Assembly (NCBI RefSeq): GCF_026151335.1
Contig: NZ_JAMQPP010000008.1
DNA: 64,000 bases
Reading direction: 5' to 3' (one strand)
From: Leptospira_A soteropolitanensis
Lineage (GTDB): Bacteria; Spirochaetota; Leptospiria; Leptospirales; Leptospiraceae
Below the pieces are notes generated by a model. The model worked only from the letters and a program-made list of their open reading frames with translations. It ran no database searches and had not been told where the DNA came from. This document shows, piece after piece, positions 51,994 to 60,077 of the stretch. Each line of letters opens with the position of its first letter. Positions within the stretch are counted from its first letter, which is position 1. The position numbers and the translations under genes were made by a program.

Positions 51994-52986
51994 TTATTTT
52001 TTCTTTTCTTCTGGGTAGATGGCTTTTCCGTTTTCATCAAACTTTGGAGTCGGAGGAACTGACTCTCGTCTTGCACCTTCCGTCTCTTTGATTTGTGCAT
52101 TGGCTTCCATAAGGAGATCCAACTTTTTAGAGGTGATAAAACCATAGTTATCATCATGTTGTTCCAATAAATCCAAAGGTTTCGCATCTGGATTTCCTGG
52201 AGGAACAACAGTTCGTTCCATACGTTTGTTTTCCACAAAATTGATGATGGTATCTCTCACCTTTTCGTAGTTACGTTGTTTTTCTTCATTACGAGCCTCT
52301 TTTAGATCTTCATTCGATCTATATTGGTACTCAGGTTTATCCTCATCAGGAGTTTTGCTATAGATCATCGCAAGAATAGCAAAACGTTTCGCACGGCGTA
52401 AAGTAAGGATCCCCTCTTTATAAAGGGTGAGTTTGTATCGGTATTGGTGTGGGCTGGAATTGAGACCAGTAGTGTAAAGGTCCTCCGAAGAACGAAGGTC
52501 ACGAAAACCAAGACGTAACAATGCTTTGGCGTTATTGTCATTGGAACGAATGATGGTAGGAGCTGCCGCTTCAAGAAGTGCTCTTGCATCTTCGATATAC
52601 TTTTGAAGAACGATTTCAAAAATATTTTTTAGTTCCCCTTGGGCTTGGCGGAGTTGGCGAAATCCATATACGTAGTTACTTTGCAAGTACCACATGTTCC
52701 CGCTAAAATCAGATTGGTTGGCTGCCTTCAGAAGTTTGAAATAATCAAAGTCCAAATTCTTTTTGGAAGGATCCGCTTGGGGAGTTTCAGCTCCTGGTTG
52801 TGCCGGACTTTGTGTCTCCTCTTGCGAAGGAGCCAAATTGCTGAGAGCAACGTTGATAAAATTTAAGTTTTCTTTGTTTTCAAAGATTAAAATCCCCAGA
52901 TTGGTCTGTTCTGGAGATACTGCACTGATATGTGAGATATGACCCACAACCATTGCAAAAAAGAGGATGAATTTCCATTTTCCCAT
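51994..52986 (-). CDS. hypothetical exported protein
   Basis: Unrecognised protein of 330 residues with a signal peptide (about 1-22, WKFILFFAMVVGHISHISA). An early hydrophilic Pro/Ala/Gln-rich segment lies near 55-75 (ETQSPAQPGAETPQADPSKK). The central part (about 85-230) is helical, with FGFRDLRSSEDLYTTG-like (LRLGFRDLRSSEDLYTTG) and LTLYKEGILTLRRAKRF, reminiscent of TPR or helical repeats. The C-terminus is charged, ending in a lysine run. No cysteine lipobox is present. The next gene starts one base downstream, so it is translationally coupled. Leptospira-specific by impression only; no function can be proposed. Confidence 0.77.
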   Translation of the reverse strand: MGKWKFILFFAMVVGHISHISAVSPEQTNLGILIFENKENLNFINVALSNLAPSQEETQSPAQPGAETPQADPSKKNLDFDYFKLLKAANQSDFSGNMWYLQSNYVYGFRQLRQAQGELKNIFEIVLQKYIEDARALLEAAAPTIIRSNDNNAKALLRLGFRDLRSSEDLYTTGLNSSPHQYRYKLTLYKEGILTLRRAKRFAILAMIYSKTPDEDKPEYQYRSNEDLKEARNEEKQRNYEKVRDTIINFVENKRMERTVVPPGNPDAKPLDLLEQHDDNYGFITSKKLDLLMEANAQIKETEGARRESVPPTPKFDENGKAIYPEEKKK

Positions 52987-53038
52987 AGCTCTACCTTGTT
53001 TTATATATCGGAGCTACGGGAAAAACCAGGACTAAATT

Positions 53039-54265
53039 TTACATTTTTTGGATTCGTTCGATCGCAGAAATCACATCTTCCCGCTTTCCGAAGGCAGAAA
53101 GTCGAAAATACCCTTCTCCCGCCGGACCAAATCCCGAACCTGGGGTTCCCACCACTTGGGCCTTTCCCAGTAGTTCGTCAAAAAATTCCCAAGATTTTAG
53201 TCCGCGAGGGGTTTTTAGCCAAATGTAAGGAGCATTGGTACCACCGAATACGGTATATCCTGCTTTCGCCAAACCTTCTCGAATGAGCTTTGCGTTTTGC
53301 ATATAGTAGGAAATTTGTTCTTTGATCTCTACTTGGCCCTGTGCGGAAAACACTGCCTCCGCCCCTTTTTGTGTCACATAAGACACTCCATTAAACTTGG
53401 TTGTGTGGCGACGGTTCCAAAGGGAATTGAAACTGATTTCTTCACCCGATTTAGTTTTTCCTTTTAGGTCTTTTGGAATCACAAGGTAGGCACAACGTGT
53501 TCCCGTAAAACCGGCCGTTTTGGAAAACGAACGAAATTCCATAGCAACTTCTTTGGCACCAGAAATTTCATAAATGGATTTCGGAATTTCTGGATCTTGG
53601 ATGAAGGATTCGTAAGCCGAATCATAAAGAATGATACTTCCTATCTTTTTGGCAAAGTTTACCCATTCCGAGAGACGCGCCTTAGTTGCCACCATTCCGG
53701 TAGGGTTATTTGGATAACAAAGGTAAATGATGTCTGGTTTTTCTTTTGGGAAGTCTGGCTCAAAATTGTTTTCTTCAGTGGCAGGCATATAAATGATATT
53801 CGCATATCTACCATCTGCACCCACTTCTCCCGTCCGACCTGCCATCACGTTTGTATCCACATAAACCGGATACACAGGATCCACCACGGCGATTTTACTA
53901 TCTAAAGAAAAGATTTCTTGGATGTTACCGCAGTCACATTTGGATCCGTCAGAAACAAAAACTTCATCTTCTGCAATTTGAACTCCACGAGCGGTATAGT
54001 CATGAGAGATGATTTTTTGGATGAGAAAGGAATATCCTTGTTCGGGACCATATCCATGAAAGCCCGCAGAACTTCCCATTTCCTTGGCTGCTTCCACCAT
54101 CGCATTCACAATCGTAGGAGCCAAAGGAAGCGTCACATCCCCAATCCCAAGGCGAATGATCTTTGCACTTTCGTTGGCTTCTGAATAAGCCTTTACCCTT
54201 CTTCCGATTTCAGGGAATAAATATCCTGCTTTCAATTTTAAATAGTTTTCATTTATCTGAGTCAT
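53039..54265 (-). CDS. dapL: LL-diaminopimelate aminotransferase
   Basis: PLP-dependent aminotransferase of 408 residues. It converts tetrahydrodipicolinate directly to LL-diaminopimelate for lysine and cell-wall synthesis, as in plants, Chlamydia and Leptospira. Visible signatures are an N-terminal LKAGYLFPEIGRRVKAY, SAGFHGYGPEQGYSFLIQKI near residue 78, VSDGSKCDCGNI near 110 and CYPNNPTGM near 178. The cofactor lysine is in FRSFSKTAGFTGTRCAYL near residue 243. Length and motifs fit DapL rather than a general aspartate aminotransferase. It is last in the pyrB-DUF2203-dapL operon, with its start overlapping the DUF2203 gene by 17 bases. Confidence 0.95.
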   Translation of the reverse strand: MTQINENYLKLKAGYLFPEIGRRVKAYSEANESAKIIRLGIGDVTLPLAPTIVNAMVEAAKEMGSSAGFHGYGPEQGYSFLIQKIISHDYTARGVQIAEDEVFVSDGSKCDCGNIQEIFSLDSKIAVVDPVYPVYVDTNVMAGRTGEVGADGRYANIIYMPATEENNFEPDFPKEKPDIIYLCYPNNPTGMVATKARLSEWVNFAKKIGSIILYDSAYESFIQDPEIPKSIYEISGAKEVAMEFRSFSKTAGFTGTRCAYLVIPKDLKGKTKSGEEISFNSLWNRRHTTKFNGVSYVTQKGAEAVFSAQGQVEIKEQISYYMQNAKLIREGLAKAGYTVFGGTNAPYIWLKTPRGLKSWEFFDELLGKAQVVGTPGSGFGPAGEGYFRLSAFGKREDVISAIERIQKM

Positions 54266-54617
54266 CTTCTTCTTTATTTTCCTCTATGAGTTTTCTCGAT
54301 CTAAATCCTTCATGATAACCATGTTCATATAACACATCTTCTTCGCCCCAGGTCCAACAATAGAACCCACTGCCATGATCAAAGTCGACTAACCACAAAC
54401 CTTTGACATCAATATGCATTGCCAGAATTTCGTTTGTCCAATGTTTTACAATTTCACTAATTTCATCTTCTTTCGATTCTAAAACATTTTCTGGCAACAT
54501 TTTGTTTCGAACATCATCAGCAAGAACACTGGCTCTTAAATAGTATTCTCTAGTAATGTCTCGCACGAGCGGTAGGACTTCTCTTGCTTCCGCTAAAGTC
54601 CAAATCTTTTTAGTCAA
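54249..54617 (-). CDS. DUF2203 family protein
   Basis: Small soluble protein of 122 residues of the DUF2203 family. The N-terminal part KKIWTLAEAREVLPLVRDIT is followed by DVKGLWLVDFDHGSGFYCWT and a closing YHEGFRSRKLIEE. This matches the family pattern of a helical N-terminus and a conserved glycine, tryptophan and aspartate region. Function of the family is unknown. I chose the TTG at 54617 because GGAG stands 6 bases upstream, inside the end of pyrB. An upstream TTG (54629) would add four residues and overlap pyrB by 20 bases. Lies between pyrB and dapL and is co-transcribed with both. Confidence 0.85.
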   Translation of the reverse strand: MTKKIWTLAEAREVLPLVRDITREYYLRASVLADDVRNKMLPENVLESKEDEISEIVKHWTNEILAMHIDVKGLWLVDFDHGSGFYCWTWGEEDVLYEHGYHEGFRSRKLIEENKEEDDSDK

Positions 54618-55542
54618 ATTCCACTCCAAGACTGAGACAAAGTAATGCCATTCTAACTACCACACCATACTTCGCCTGACGAAAGTAAGCTGCATTTGGT
54701 AGATCATCTATGTCAGTAGAAAGTTCATTAACTCTAGGAAGTGGATGAAGAATGGTTGTGTCTTTTTTAGAAGCAAGAACCAATTCCTTGTTCACTTTGT
54801 AGATATCTTTTAATTTTTCATATTCCCTGTGGTCAGGGAAACGTTCTTCTTGGATCCTTGTCACGTAAGCAACATCTGCATCCCAAAATGCTTTGATGTC
54901 GGTGGTTTCTTCCCAAGTCATAGGAAAACCTTCTAAGTTCTTTTTGTATTTTTCGGGAAGTCTTAGTTCTTCTGGACTGATGAGATACAAGTGAACTGGG
55001 TAATGTCTGAGGAGATTGATGAGAGAGTGGATGGTACGACCGTATTTCAAATCCCCGATAAACGCAATGTTCAAACCATCAATCTTTCCTTTTTCAGATA
55101 CAATGGTGTATAAATCGAGAAGAGCTTGGGTCGGGTGTTGGCCTGCCCCATCTCCTGCATTGATGACAGGAATATTCACAGCACCCGCTGCAATCCGAGA
55201 AGATCCCTCAACTGGATGACGGATGACTGCGATGTCCACATAAGCCTCAATCATCTTCATGGTATCGTAGAGAGTTTCACCCTTTGAAATAGAAGAAAAT
55301 TGAAAGCCCACAGTCGAAATCAGTCTCCCTCCGAGCCTTTCCATCGCCGCTTCGAAGGAGAGCCGAGTCCGAGTACTTGCTTCAAAAAAAAGGGAAGCGA
55401 GAAGTTTTCCATTCAGAATTCCGAAGGCTTTCCCTGATTCCTGAAGTAGATTCATCTTTTGTGTTTTTTCAATGAGGAAGTTTAAGTCCTCTTTAGAGAA
55501 TTGGAGGGTGTCTAAAATATTTTTGTGAGAATAGGAGTGCAT
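54610..55542 (-). CDS. pyrB: aspartate carbamoyltransferase catalytic subunit
   Basis: Catalytic subunit of 310 residues. It joins carbamoyl phosphate and aspartate in the first committed step of pyrimidine synthesis. The carbamoyl-phosphate motif FFEASTRTRLSFEAA is near residue 53, the HPVEGSSR loop near 109, GDGAGQHPTQALLDLYTI near 130 and the aspartate-binding VTRIQEERF near 224. HPLPRVNEL near 266 completes the signature. All residues look intact, and length is normal. It is the first gene of a minus-strand operon with DUF2203 and dapL. No regulatory-subunit gene (pyrI) is adjacent. It is divergent from the thioesterase gene. Confidence 0.96.
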   Translation of the reverse strand: MHSYSHKNILDTLQFSKEDLNFLIEKTQKMNLLQESGKAFGILNGKLLASLFFEASTRTRLSFEAAMERLGGRLISTVGFQFSSISKGETLYDTMKMIEAYVDIAVIRHPVEGSSRIAAGAVNIPVINAGDGAGQHPTQALLDLYTIVSEKGKIDGLNIAFIGDLKYGRTIHSLINLLRHYPVHLYLISPEELRLPEKYKKNLEGFPMTWEETTDIKAFWDADVAYVTRIQEERFPDHREYEKLKDIYKVNKELVLASKKDTTILHPLPRVNELSTDIDDLPNAAYFRQAKYGVVVRMALLCLSLGVEFD

Positions 55543-55608
55543 AGGTCGGAAATCTTTTCTCTAGGGTTTTTGGTATCGAATAAATCGAAAACATATTTTT
55601 TGGTATTT

Positions 55609-56022
55609 ATGGTCGATACGATTCAGAACAAACTCCAAGATATGGAACTGGTCACCCAACACCTGGTCCAACCAGACGATTTGAACTACCATAACAATCT
55701 TTTTGGGGGGAAAATGCTCTCCTGGATCGATGAAGGGATGGCAATGTATGTGATGAATAAAATTCGTTATACCAATATTGTCACGATGAGTATGGACAAT
55801 GTGGTATTTCGCTCCCCCGCTCGGGCAGGAGACATCATACAAATCTATGGAAAAATCGTAAAATACGGAAAATCTTCCGTCACTTCCCGGACTTTAGCCA
55901 TCACGAACAACCCACAAACAGGAAAAATGTCAGCTGTGATTGAGAGTGATATCACCTACGTTTGTTTAGGTGACAATGGGAAACCAACGGCTTACTTTCG
56001 GAACTTTACCCCATCCACTTAG
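55609..56022 (+). CDS. acyl-CoA thioesterase (hotdog fold, YciA-like)
   Basis: Hotdog-fold thioesterase of 137 residues hydrolysing acyl-CoA. The signature starts LVQPDDLNYHNNLFGGKMLS near residue 18, with the catalytic Asn-Leu-Phe-Gly-Gly segment. A central helix (WIDEGMAMYVMNKIRYTNI) and VVFRSPARAGDIIQIYGKI near 68 follow. The reading frame is open upstream to 55525 within the pyrB leader. I chose the ATG at 55609 because the family starts there, although no Shine-Dalgarno sequence is clear. It is convergent with the UbiX-like gene, and the 3' ends overlap by 17 bases. Substrate length is unknown. Confidence 0.85.
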   Translation: MVDTIQNKLQDMELVTQHLVQPDDLNYHNNLFGGKMLSWIDEGMAMYVMNKIRYTNIVTMSMDNVVFRSPARAGDIIQIYGKIVKYGKSSVTSRTLAITNNPQTGKMSAVIESDITYVCLGDNGKPTAYFRNFTPST

Positions 56023-56602
56023 GAAACAGTGTTTGGCCTATCCCAAGAAGATTCAGGATCCTCCCTGCAATAAAATCTCCTAAGTCATCTAATGTTTTTG
56101 GCATTTGATAAAATCCTGGAGATGCGGGTAGGATGATGGCACCAGCCTCATCTAGAGCCAGAAGATTTTTAAGGTGAATGCGGTTGTAGGGAGTTTCTCT
56201 CGGAACTACGATGAGCCTTCTTCGTTCTTTTAGTGAAACATCGGCTGCTCTTTCAATTAAGTTTTCAGTAAGACCCGCTGACATCGAAGCCACTGTTTTC
56301 ATACTACAAGGAATCACTACCATCCCATCCCAAGTATTCGAACCACTAGCGATATCGGATCCAATATCAAAAAAATTACGAACATGAAACTTATGTTTGG
56401 TTTGTGGTTTCCATTTTGTTTCCACAAAAGAAAGAATTTCTTCGCAAGACGTAACCTTAGTATCATACTCTTCGGAAAAAATCCGTATTGCCGCAGGACT
56501 TGCTGTGATGTAAGTTTCCCCTTCTAATTCATAGAGCGCACGAAGAAACCGGGCCGCATAAATACTACCACTAGCTCCCGCAAGTCCAACAACTAGTTTC
56601 AT
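56006..56602 (-). CDS. ubiX: UbiX-family flavin prenyltransferase
   Basis: Flavin prenyltransferase of 198 residues. It makes the prenylated FMN cofactor used by UbiD-type decarboxylases. The N-terminal VGLAGASGSIYAARFLRAL (about 4-22) matches the FMN-binding start, and VVIPCSMKTVASMSAGL near residue 95 and RRLIVVPRETPYNRIHLKNL near 128 match the conserved core. Length is normal. It overlaps ubiA by one base (TAATG), so the two are translationally coupled. The pair probably acts in quinone biosynthesis, either the ubiquinone or the menaquinone (futalosine) branch. The UbiD-type partner is not in the window. Confidence 0.93.
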   Translation of the reverse strand: MKLVVGLAGASGSIYAARFLRALYELEGETYITASPAAIRIFSEEYDTKVTSCEEILSFVETKWKPQTKHKFHVRNFFDIGSDIASGSNTWDGMVVIPCSMKTVASMSAGLTENLIERAADVSLKERRRLIVVPRETPYNRIHLKNLLALDEAGAIILPASPGFYQMPKTLDDLGDFIAGRILNLLGIGQTLFPKWMG

Positions 56603-57510
56603 TAAAAACTAATTCCAGAAGAAATCTTTAATAAAAATTCGTTCCACTTATCAAATAAAATGGCGAGGAATAAAACCACACTGATCCAAGAATTGATTTG
56701 GAAGAAAATGAGAGGCAAATCTTTTCCTTTGTATTGGAAGGAAATTTTGTGTTCATACAGAATTAAAATTCCAATCACAGAAAGAATAAAAAAATACATA
56801 AACCCTAAGCCAGCATTGATTCCAGCCAAAATAAAAAACACAAAAGACAAGGTATGCAATATGATTGCGATGATCCGAGATTTTTTTTCTCCTAGTTTGG
56901 CCGGGATACTATGAAGATTTTCTTTGGCATCAAAATCCATATCTTGAATAGCATATAACACATCAAATGCGGAAATATGAAATAACAAACCGAATGAAAA
57001 CAAAATCGGTACAATATTGATTGTTTCAGTAATTGCAATCCAAGCCCCAAGTGGTGCCAGTGAAATGGCAAAACCTAAGACTAAATGACAAAAAAGAGTA
57101 AAACGTTTTGTCAGTGAATATAGAAATAAAACAAAAAGAGCTGGGAAGGAAAGAAGGAAGGCCAGTTTATTTACGAAAAAACTCGCAAATATAAAAATAA
57201 AAGAAGAAAGCCCAATGAAAAGAAGAGCTGAAAGTTTTGAGATTTTTCCTGAAGGAATTTCCCTGTTTTGGGTGCGAGGATTCTTCTCATCAATTTCGGA
57301 ATCCACATAACGATTGAAACCCATTGCAGCACTGCGAGCGCTTACCATACAAACAAGAACAAGAGCTCCGATTCTAAGTAAATCTCCCGTATCCAAAGTG
57401 GATTCCAGATAGGCGAGGAGAAAACTGATCCCTGCAAAGGGTAAGGCAAAGAGTGTGTGAGAAAATTTGACCATTTTAGCGTAGAGGACTAGGTTTTTTA
57501 AGAAGTTCAT
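56602..57510 (-). CDS. ubiA: UbiA-family prenyltransferase
   Basis: Integral membrane prenyltransferase of 302 residues with about eight hydrophobic helices. Both Mg-diphosphate motifs are present: NRYVDSEIDEKNPRTQNREI near residue 66 (the first DxxxD) and YAIQDMDFDAKEN near 190 (the second). It transfers a polyprenyl chain to an aromatic ring in quinone synthesis. The neighbouring UbiX suggests the acceptor is 4-hydroxybenzoate or 1,4-dihydroxy-6-naphthoate (as with MqnP). Which one cannot be decided from sequence. It is the first gene of the pair and is divergent from the 57604 gene across 93 bases. Confidence 0.9.
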   Translation of the reverse strand: MNFLKNLVLYAKMVKFSHTLFALPFAGISFLLAYLESTLDTGDLLRIGALVLVCMVSARSAAMGFNRYVDSEIDEKNPRTQNREIPSGKISKLSALLFIGLSSFIFIFASFFVNKLAFLLSFPALFVLFLYSLTKRFTLFCHLVLGFAISLAPLGAWIAITETINIVPILFSFGLLFHISAFDVLYAIQDMDFDAKENLHSIPAKLGEKKSRIIAIILHTLSFVFFILAGINAGLGFMYFFILSVIGILILYEHKISFQYKGKDLPLIFFQINSWISVVLFLAILFDKWNEFLLKISSGISF

Positions 57511-57603
57511 GACATCCTTTCTGCCCTTAGTTTAGACAGATAAAAGGTTTTTTGGTTCATTCTGATTGGATTTCTTCCGTTCTTAGAACCAAGGTCTTAA
57601 TTT

Positions 57604-58437
57604 ATGAATATCCGTCTTTCTTTTCTTGATCGTTTCCCAGTATCTTCGATTACATTTGGAATTTTTCTTCTGGTGACTACAGTAAAGGCACACCCAAGTT
57701 TAGAAGATAGGCCACTTAGGATCTTTTTCCATTGTGGAAAGGAACTCTTCACAAAAATGGATGAAGAAGGTCGCGGAGGCCTTGGTTCCCTGCTTGGATT
57801 TGTAGAAAAAGAAAAAATGGATCTGGATTTAAAACGTGGGAAAGGGTACATGTTGTATCCTTTTAGTCCCAAAGACAAACCACTCGAATTTCCTTTTGAC
57901 GGATTTACCCTCGGAAAACCAAAAGAAATGAATCACGGTCCCGTAAAACTTGGTTTAGGTTCTATCCAAGAACTCATTGAAGTCAAAAATATCGAAGACT
58001 ACGATGGTTGGATTGTTTATGTTAGTGCTGACGATGAGACAAAAATTCCGCTCCTGCCTTGGCAAAACCACCCAGAACTTCCTCTTTTCCTTTTAGTGGA
58101 AGGAAAACCCCTCGCAAAATTTCGTTATTTGTCCAATGTACATCAAATCGAATGTCCAAAAGACTATGGAAGACTCGGCACGTTGAATTTATTTTTCCGG
58201 AAACGAAACTTAATTCGTTTGGATTATAAATTAGAATCCATAAATTTAACAGACAGAAATCGTTCTTGGAAACAAAGAAAAGAATCGGAAGCGGAAGAAG
58301 GATTGGAAAAACCTACTCCGAAAACGAAGGACATAGTGAAGAAAGCGGACAATCCGAACAAAATGTCCGGCGAGCCTGGCAGTATTTACGACCGAGAAAT
58401 ATTAGGTAAAGAGATAGGTTTCGGCAAATCTCCTTAG
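57604..58437 (+). CDS. hypothetical exported protein overlapping nth
   Basis: Unrecognised protein of 277 residues with an N-terminal signal-like segment (VSSITFGIFLLVTTVKAHP, about 13-31), so it is probably exported. The central part has FHCGKELFTKMDEEGRGGLG near residue 42 and YDGWIVYVSADDETKIP near 138. No catalytic motif is recognised. The last 40 residues are charged and low-complexity, and they are encoded on DNA that also codes for the iron-sulfur end of Nth on the other strand (125-base overlap). The true end may therefore be earlier, or the tail may be recently acquired read-through. Lies divergent from ubiA. Confidence 0.7.
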   Translation: MNIRLSFLDRFPVSSITFGIFLLVTTVKAHPSLEDRPLRIFFHCGKELFTKMDEEGRGGLGSLLGFVEKEKMDLDLKRGKGYMLYPFSPKDKPLEFPFDGFTLGKPKEMNHGPVKLGLGSIQELIEVKNIEDYDGWIVYVSADDETKIPLLPWQNHPELPLFLLVEGKPLAKFRYLSNVHQIECPKDYGRLGTLNLFFRKRNLIRLDYKLESINLTDRNRSWKQRKESEAEEGLEKPTPKTKDIVKKADNPNKMSGEPGSIYDREILGKEIGFGKSP

Positions 58438-58954
58438 GAGTCATTTTCATCATCTCCCGTTCAATTTGTACGGGATCGGTTTTTTTTGTAAAACCCAACC
58501 GTTTGGTGAGTCGTTTTACATGGGTATCTACAACAAATCCTTCTACAACGCCATAAATTTCTGCAAGTACGACATTGGCCGTTTTTCTTCCGAACCCAGG
58601 AAGTTTGATGGCCTCCTCCATTGTCCTTGGAATTTCGCCACCAAATTCAGAAAGAATCATCCTGGCAAAACCTTGGATGCTTTTTGCTTTATTTTTATAA
58701 AACCCTGTGGAAAAAATTTTTTTTTCAATGGCTGAAAGCGGAGCTTTTGCGAAAGATTCAAGAGTAGGAAAACTGCGAAAGAGTTCCGGTGTGACTTGAT
58801 TCACACGTTCATCCGTACACTGTGCACTTAAAATGACAGCAATGGCCAACTCATAAGGTTTTGAAAAATGTAGGGGAGTTTCTACGACACCGAACTCCGC
58901 CTCCAAGAGACGGTAGACATCGGTGACTTTAGGTGTTTTTTTGGATTGTTTCAA
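58313..58954 (-). CDS. nth: endonuclease III
   Basis: DNA glycosylase/AP lyase of 213 residues that removes oxidised pyrimidines in base excision repair. The helix-hairpin-helix is LPGFGRKTANVVLAEIYGVV near residue 115, with the catalytic lysine in GRKTA and the catalytic aspartate in VDTHVKRLTKR near 138. The C-terminal [4Fe-4S] motif C-x6-C-x2-C-x5-C is complete (YCQARRTFCSDCPLSSLC), so the gene is intact to its end. It follows rpmB by 21 bases on the same strand. The 3' end overlaps the converging 57604 gene by 125 bases, but the Nth end is the better-supported of the two. Confidence 0.96.
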   Translation of the reverse strand: MKQSKKTPKVTDVYRLLEAEFGVVETPLHFSKPYELAIAVILSAQCTDERVNQVTPELFRSFPTLESFAKAPLSAIEKKIFSTGFYKNKAKSIQGFARMILSEFGGEIPRTMEEAIKLPGFGRKTANVVLAEIYGVVEGFVVDTHVKRLTKRLGFTKKTDPVQIEREMMKMTPKEICRNLSLYLIFLGRKYCQARRTFCSDCPLSSLCPSFSE

Positions 58955-58975
58955 TCCAGAAGCAAATTAGAAAAA

Positions 58976-59260
58976 TTAAGCTGCTGGTTGCGCTTTGGGA
59001 GTAATTCCAACGTATTTTTTGGGAGTGATGGCAGAGATATCGCCGCCGTGGTCCTTAATCGCCACTTTCAAACCTTTTTTACGAAGAGTTCTCAAAGCAC
59101 GTGTAGAAATCTTAACGCGAACCCAGCGGTTCTCGTCTTCCAAAAAGATTTTCTTTGTGATTACATTCACCTTCCAGATACGGCGGTTCTTTTTATGAGA
59201 ATGGGATACGTTGTTCCCTGCCGTTGTTCCTTTTCCGGTTACTACACATGTTCTAGCCAT
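58976..59260 (-). CDS. rpmB: 50S ribosomal protein L28
   Basis: Ribosomal protein L28 of 94 residues. The start MARTCVVTGKGTTAGNNVSH and the SHKKNRRIWKVNV segment are typical, with the core VRVKISTRALRTLRKKGLKV near 48-67. An Ala/Pro/Gln tail (ITPKAQPAA) ends the protein. It is slightly longer than the E. coli protein. Only one cysteine (position 5) is seen, so it is the zinc-free form. It lies between the LOG-family gene (18-base gap) and nth (21-base gap) on the same strand, probably co-transcribed. Confidence 0.96.
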   Translation of the reverse strand: MARTCVVTGKGTTAGNNVSHSHKKNRRIWKVNVITKKIFLEDENRWVRVKISTRALRTLRKKGLKVAIKDHGGDISAITPKKYVGITPKAQPAA

Positions 59261-59278
59261 AATTATTACCTTGTTTCG

Positions 59279-60043
59279 CTATGTTTTTGTACCCTCAGAA
59301 TGGGTCAATTCGAAACGAATCTTTTCCTGAAAGAATCGGAGTGCTTCCACAGGACTGTCCGCAAACCCAAAAAGCTGTAAGTCTTCCTCGGCAATGAGTC
59401 TCATTTCTGCTAATTTTTTGAAATTGATAACTTCTGACCAAAACTTTGATCCGTATAAAAGGATGGGGATCCTACTTTTTTTTCCAGTTTGGACGAGAGT
59501 TAATGTTTCGAATAATTCATCGAAGGTTCCAAAGCCACCAGGAAAAGCTATCATCCCACGACAGGTTTTCATAAACCAAAGTTTTCGCATAAAAAAGTAA
59601 TGAAACTCGAAGGTTAGCTCAGGATTTACATACGGATTGGGTTGTTGTTCGTGGGGAAGGACAATGTTAAGAGCCACGGATTTAGAACCTGCTTCTTTGG
59701 CACCACGATTTCCCGCCTCCATGATTCCAGGTCCCCCACCCGTACAGATATGCAAATTTCGATCGGGAATTTCCCGTTTTAAAACATCAGCCCATTCCGT
59801 AATCAGCCTGGAAAATTCGCGAGCTTCTTCATAATAATGACTAAATGCATCTAACGGGGAAGGTGGATTCTTTTTTTGTGATTCCGGCGAAGGGATTCTT
59901 GCAGATCCAAAAACAACTATAGTGTCTGTGATTCCATGTTCTTGGAATTCTGCTTTAGGGTGCAGATACTCGGAAAGGATCCGGATCGGGCCTGCTTCAT
60001 TCCCCCATAAAAAACTTTGATTCTCAAAGGCTAAATCATTCAT
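59279..60043 (-). CDS. LOG-family protein (TIGR00730-type)
   Basis: Lysine-decarboxylase-like LOG protein of 254 residues. The two family motifs are intact: CTGGGPGIMEAGNRGAKEAG near residue 99 and FPGGFGTFDELFETLTLVQT near 165. Proteins with this pair release cytokinin-type bases from their nucleoside monophosphates or have nucleotide 5'-phosphoribohydrolase activity. The role in bacteria is usually purine-nucleotide handling. The N-terminal 60 residues are an extension relative to short LOG proteins. It is divergent from the 60078 gene across 34 bases and upstream of rpmB. Confidence 0.9.
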   Translation of the reverse strand: MNDLAFENQSFLWGNEAGPIRILSEYLHPKAEFQEHGITDTIVVFGSARIPSPESQKKNPPSPLDAFSHYYEEAREFSRLITEWADVLKREIPDRNLHICTGGGPGIMEAGNRGAKEAGSKSVALNIVLPHEQQPNPYVNPELTFEFHYFFMRKLWFMKTCRGMIAFPGGFGTFDELFETLTLVQTGKKSRIPILLYGSKFWSEVINFKKLAEMRLIAEEDLQLFGFADSPVEALRFFQEKIRFELTHSEGTKT

Positions 60044-60077
60044 CTTGTTATCATAGATCGACCGAATGGTATAAAAA

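Noticed and set aside
51993..52238. Upstream extension of the 212-residue exported protein (294-codon frame)
   Set aside because: It would overlap the preceding gene by about 245 bases and hide the signal peptide at the internal Met, so the shorter form is preferred.
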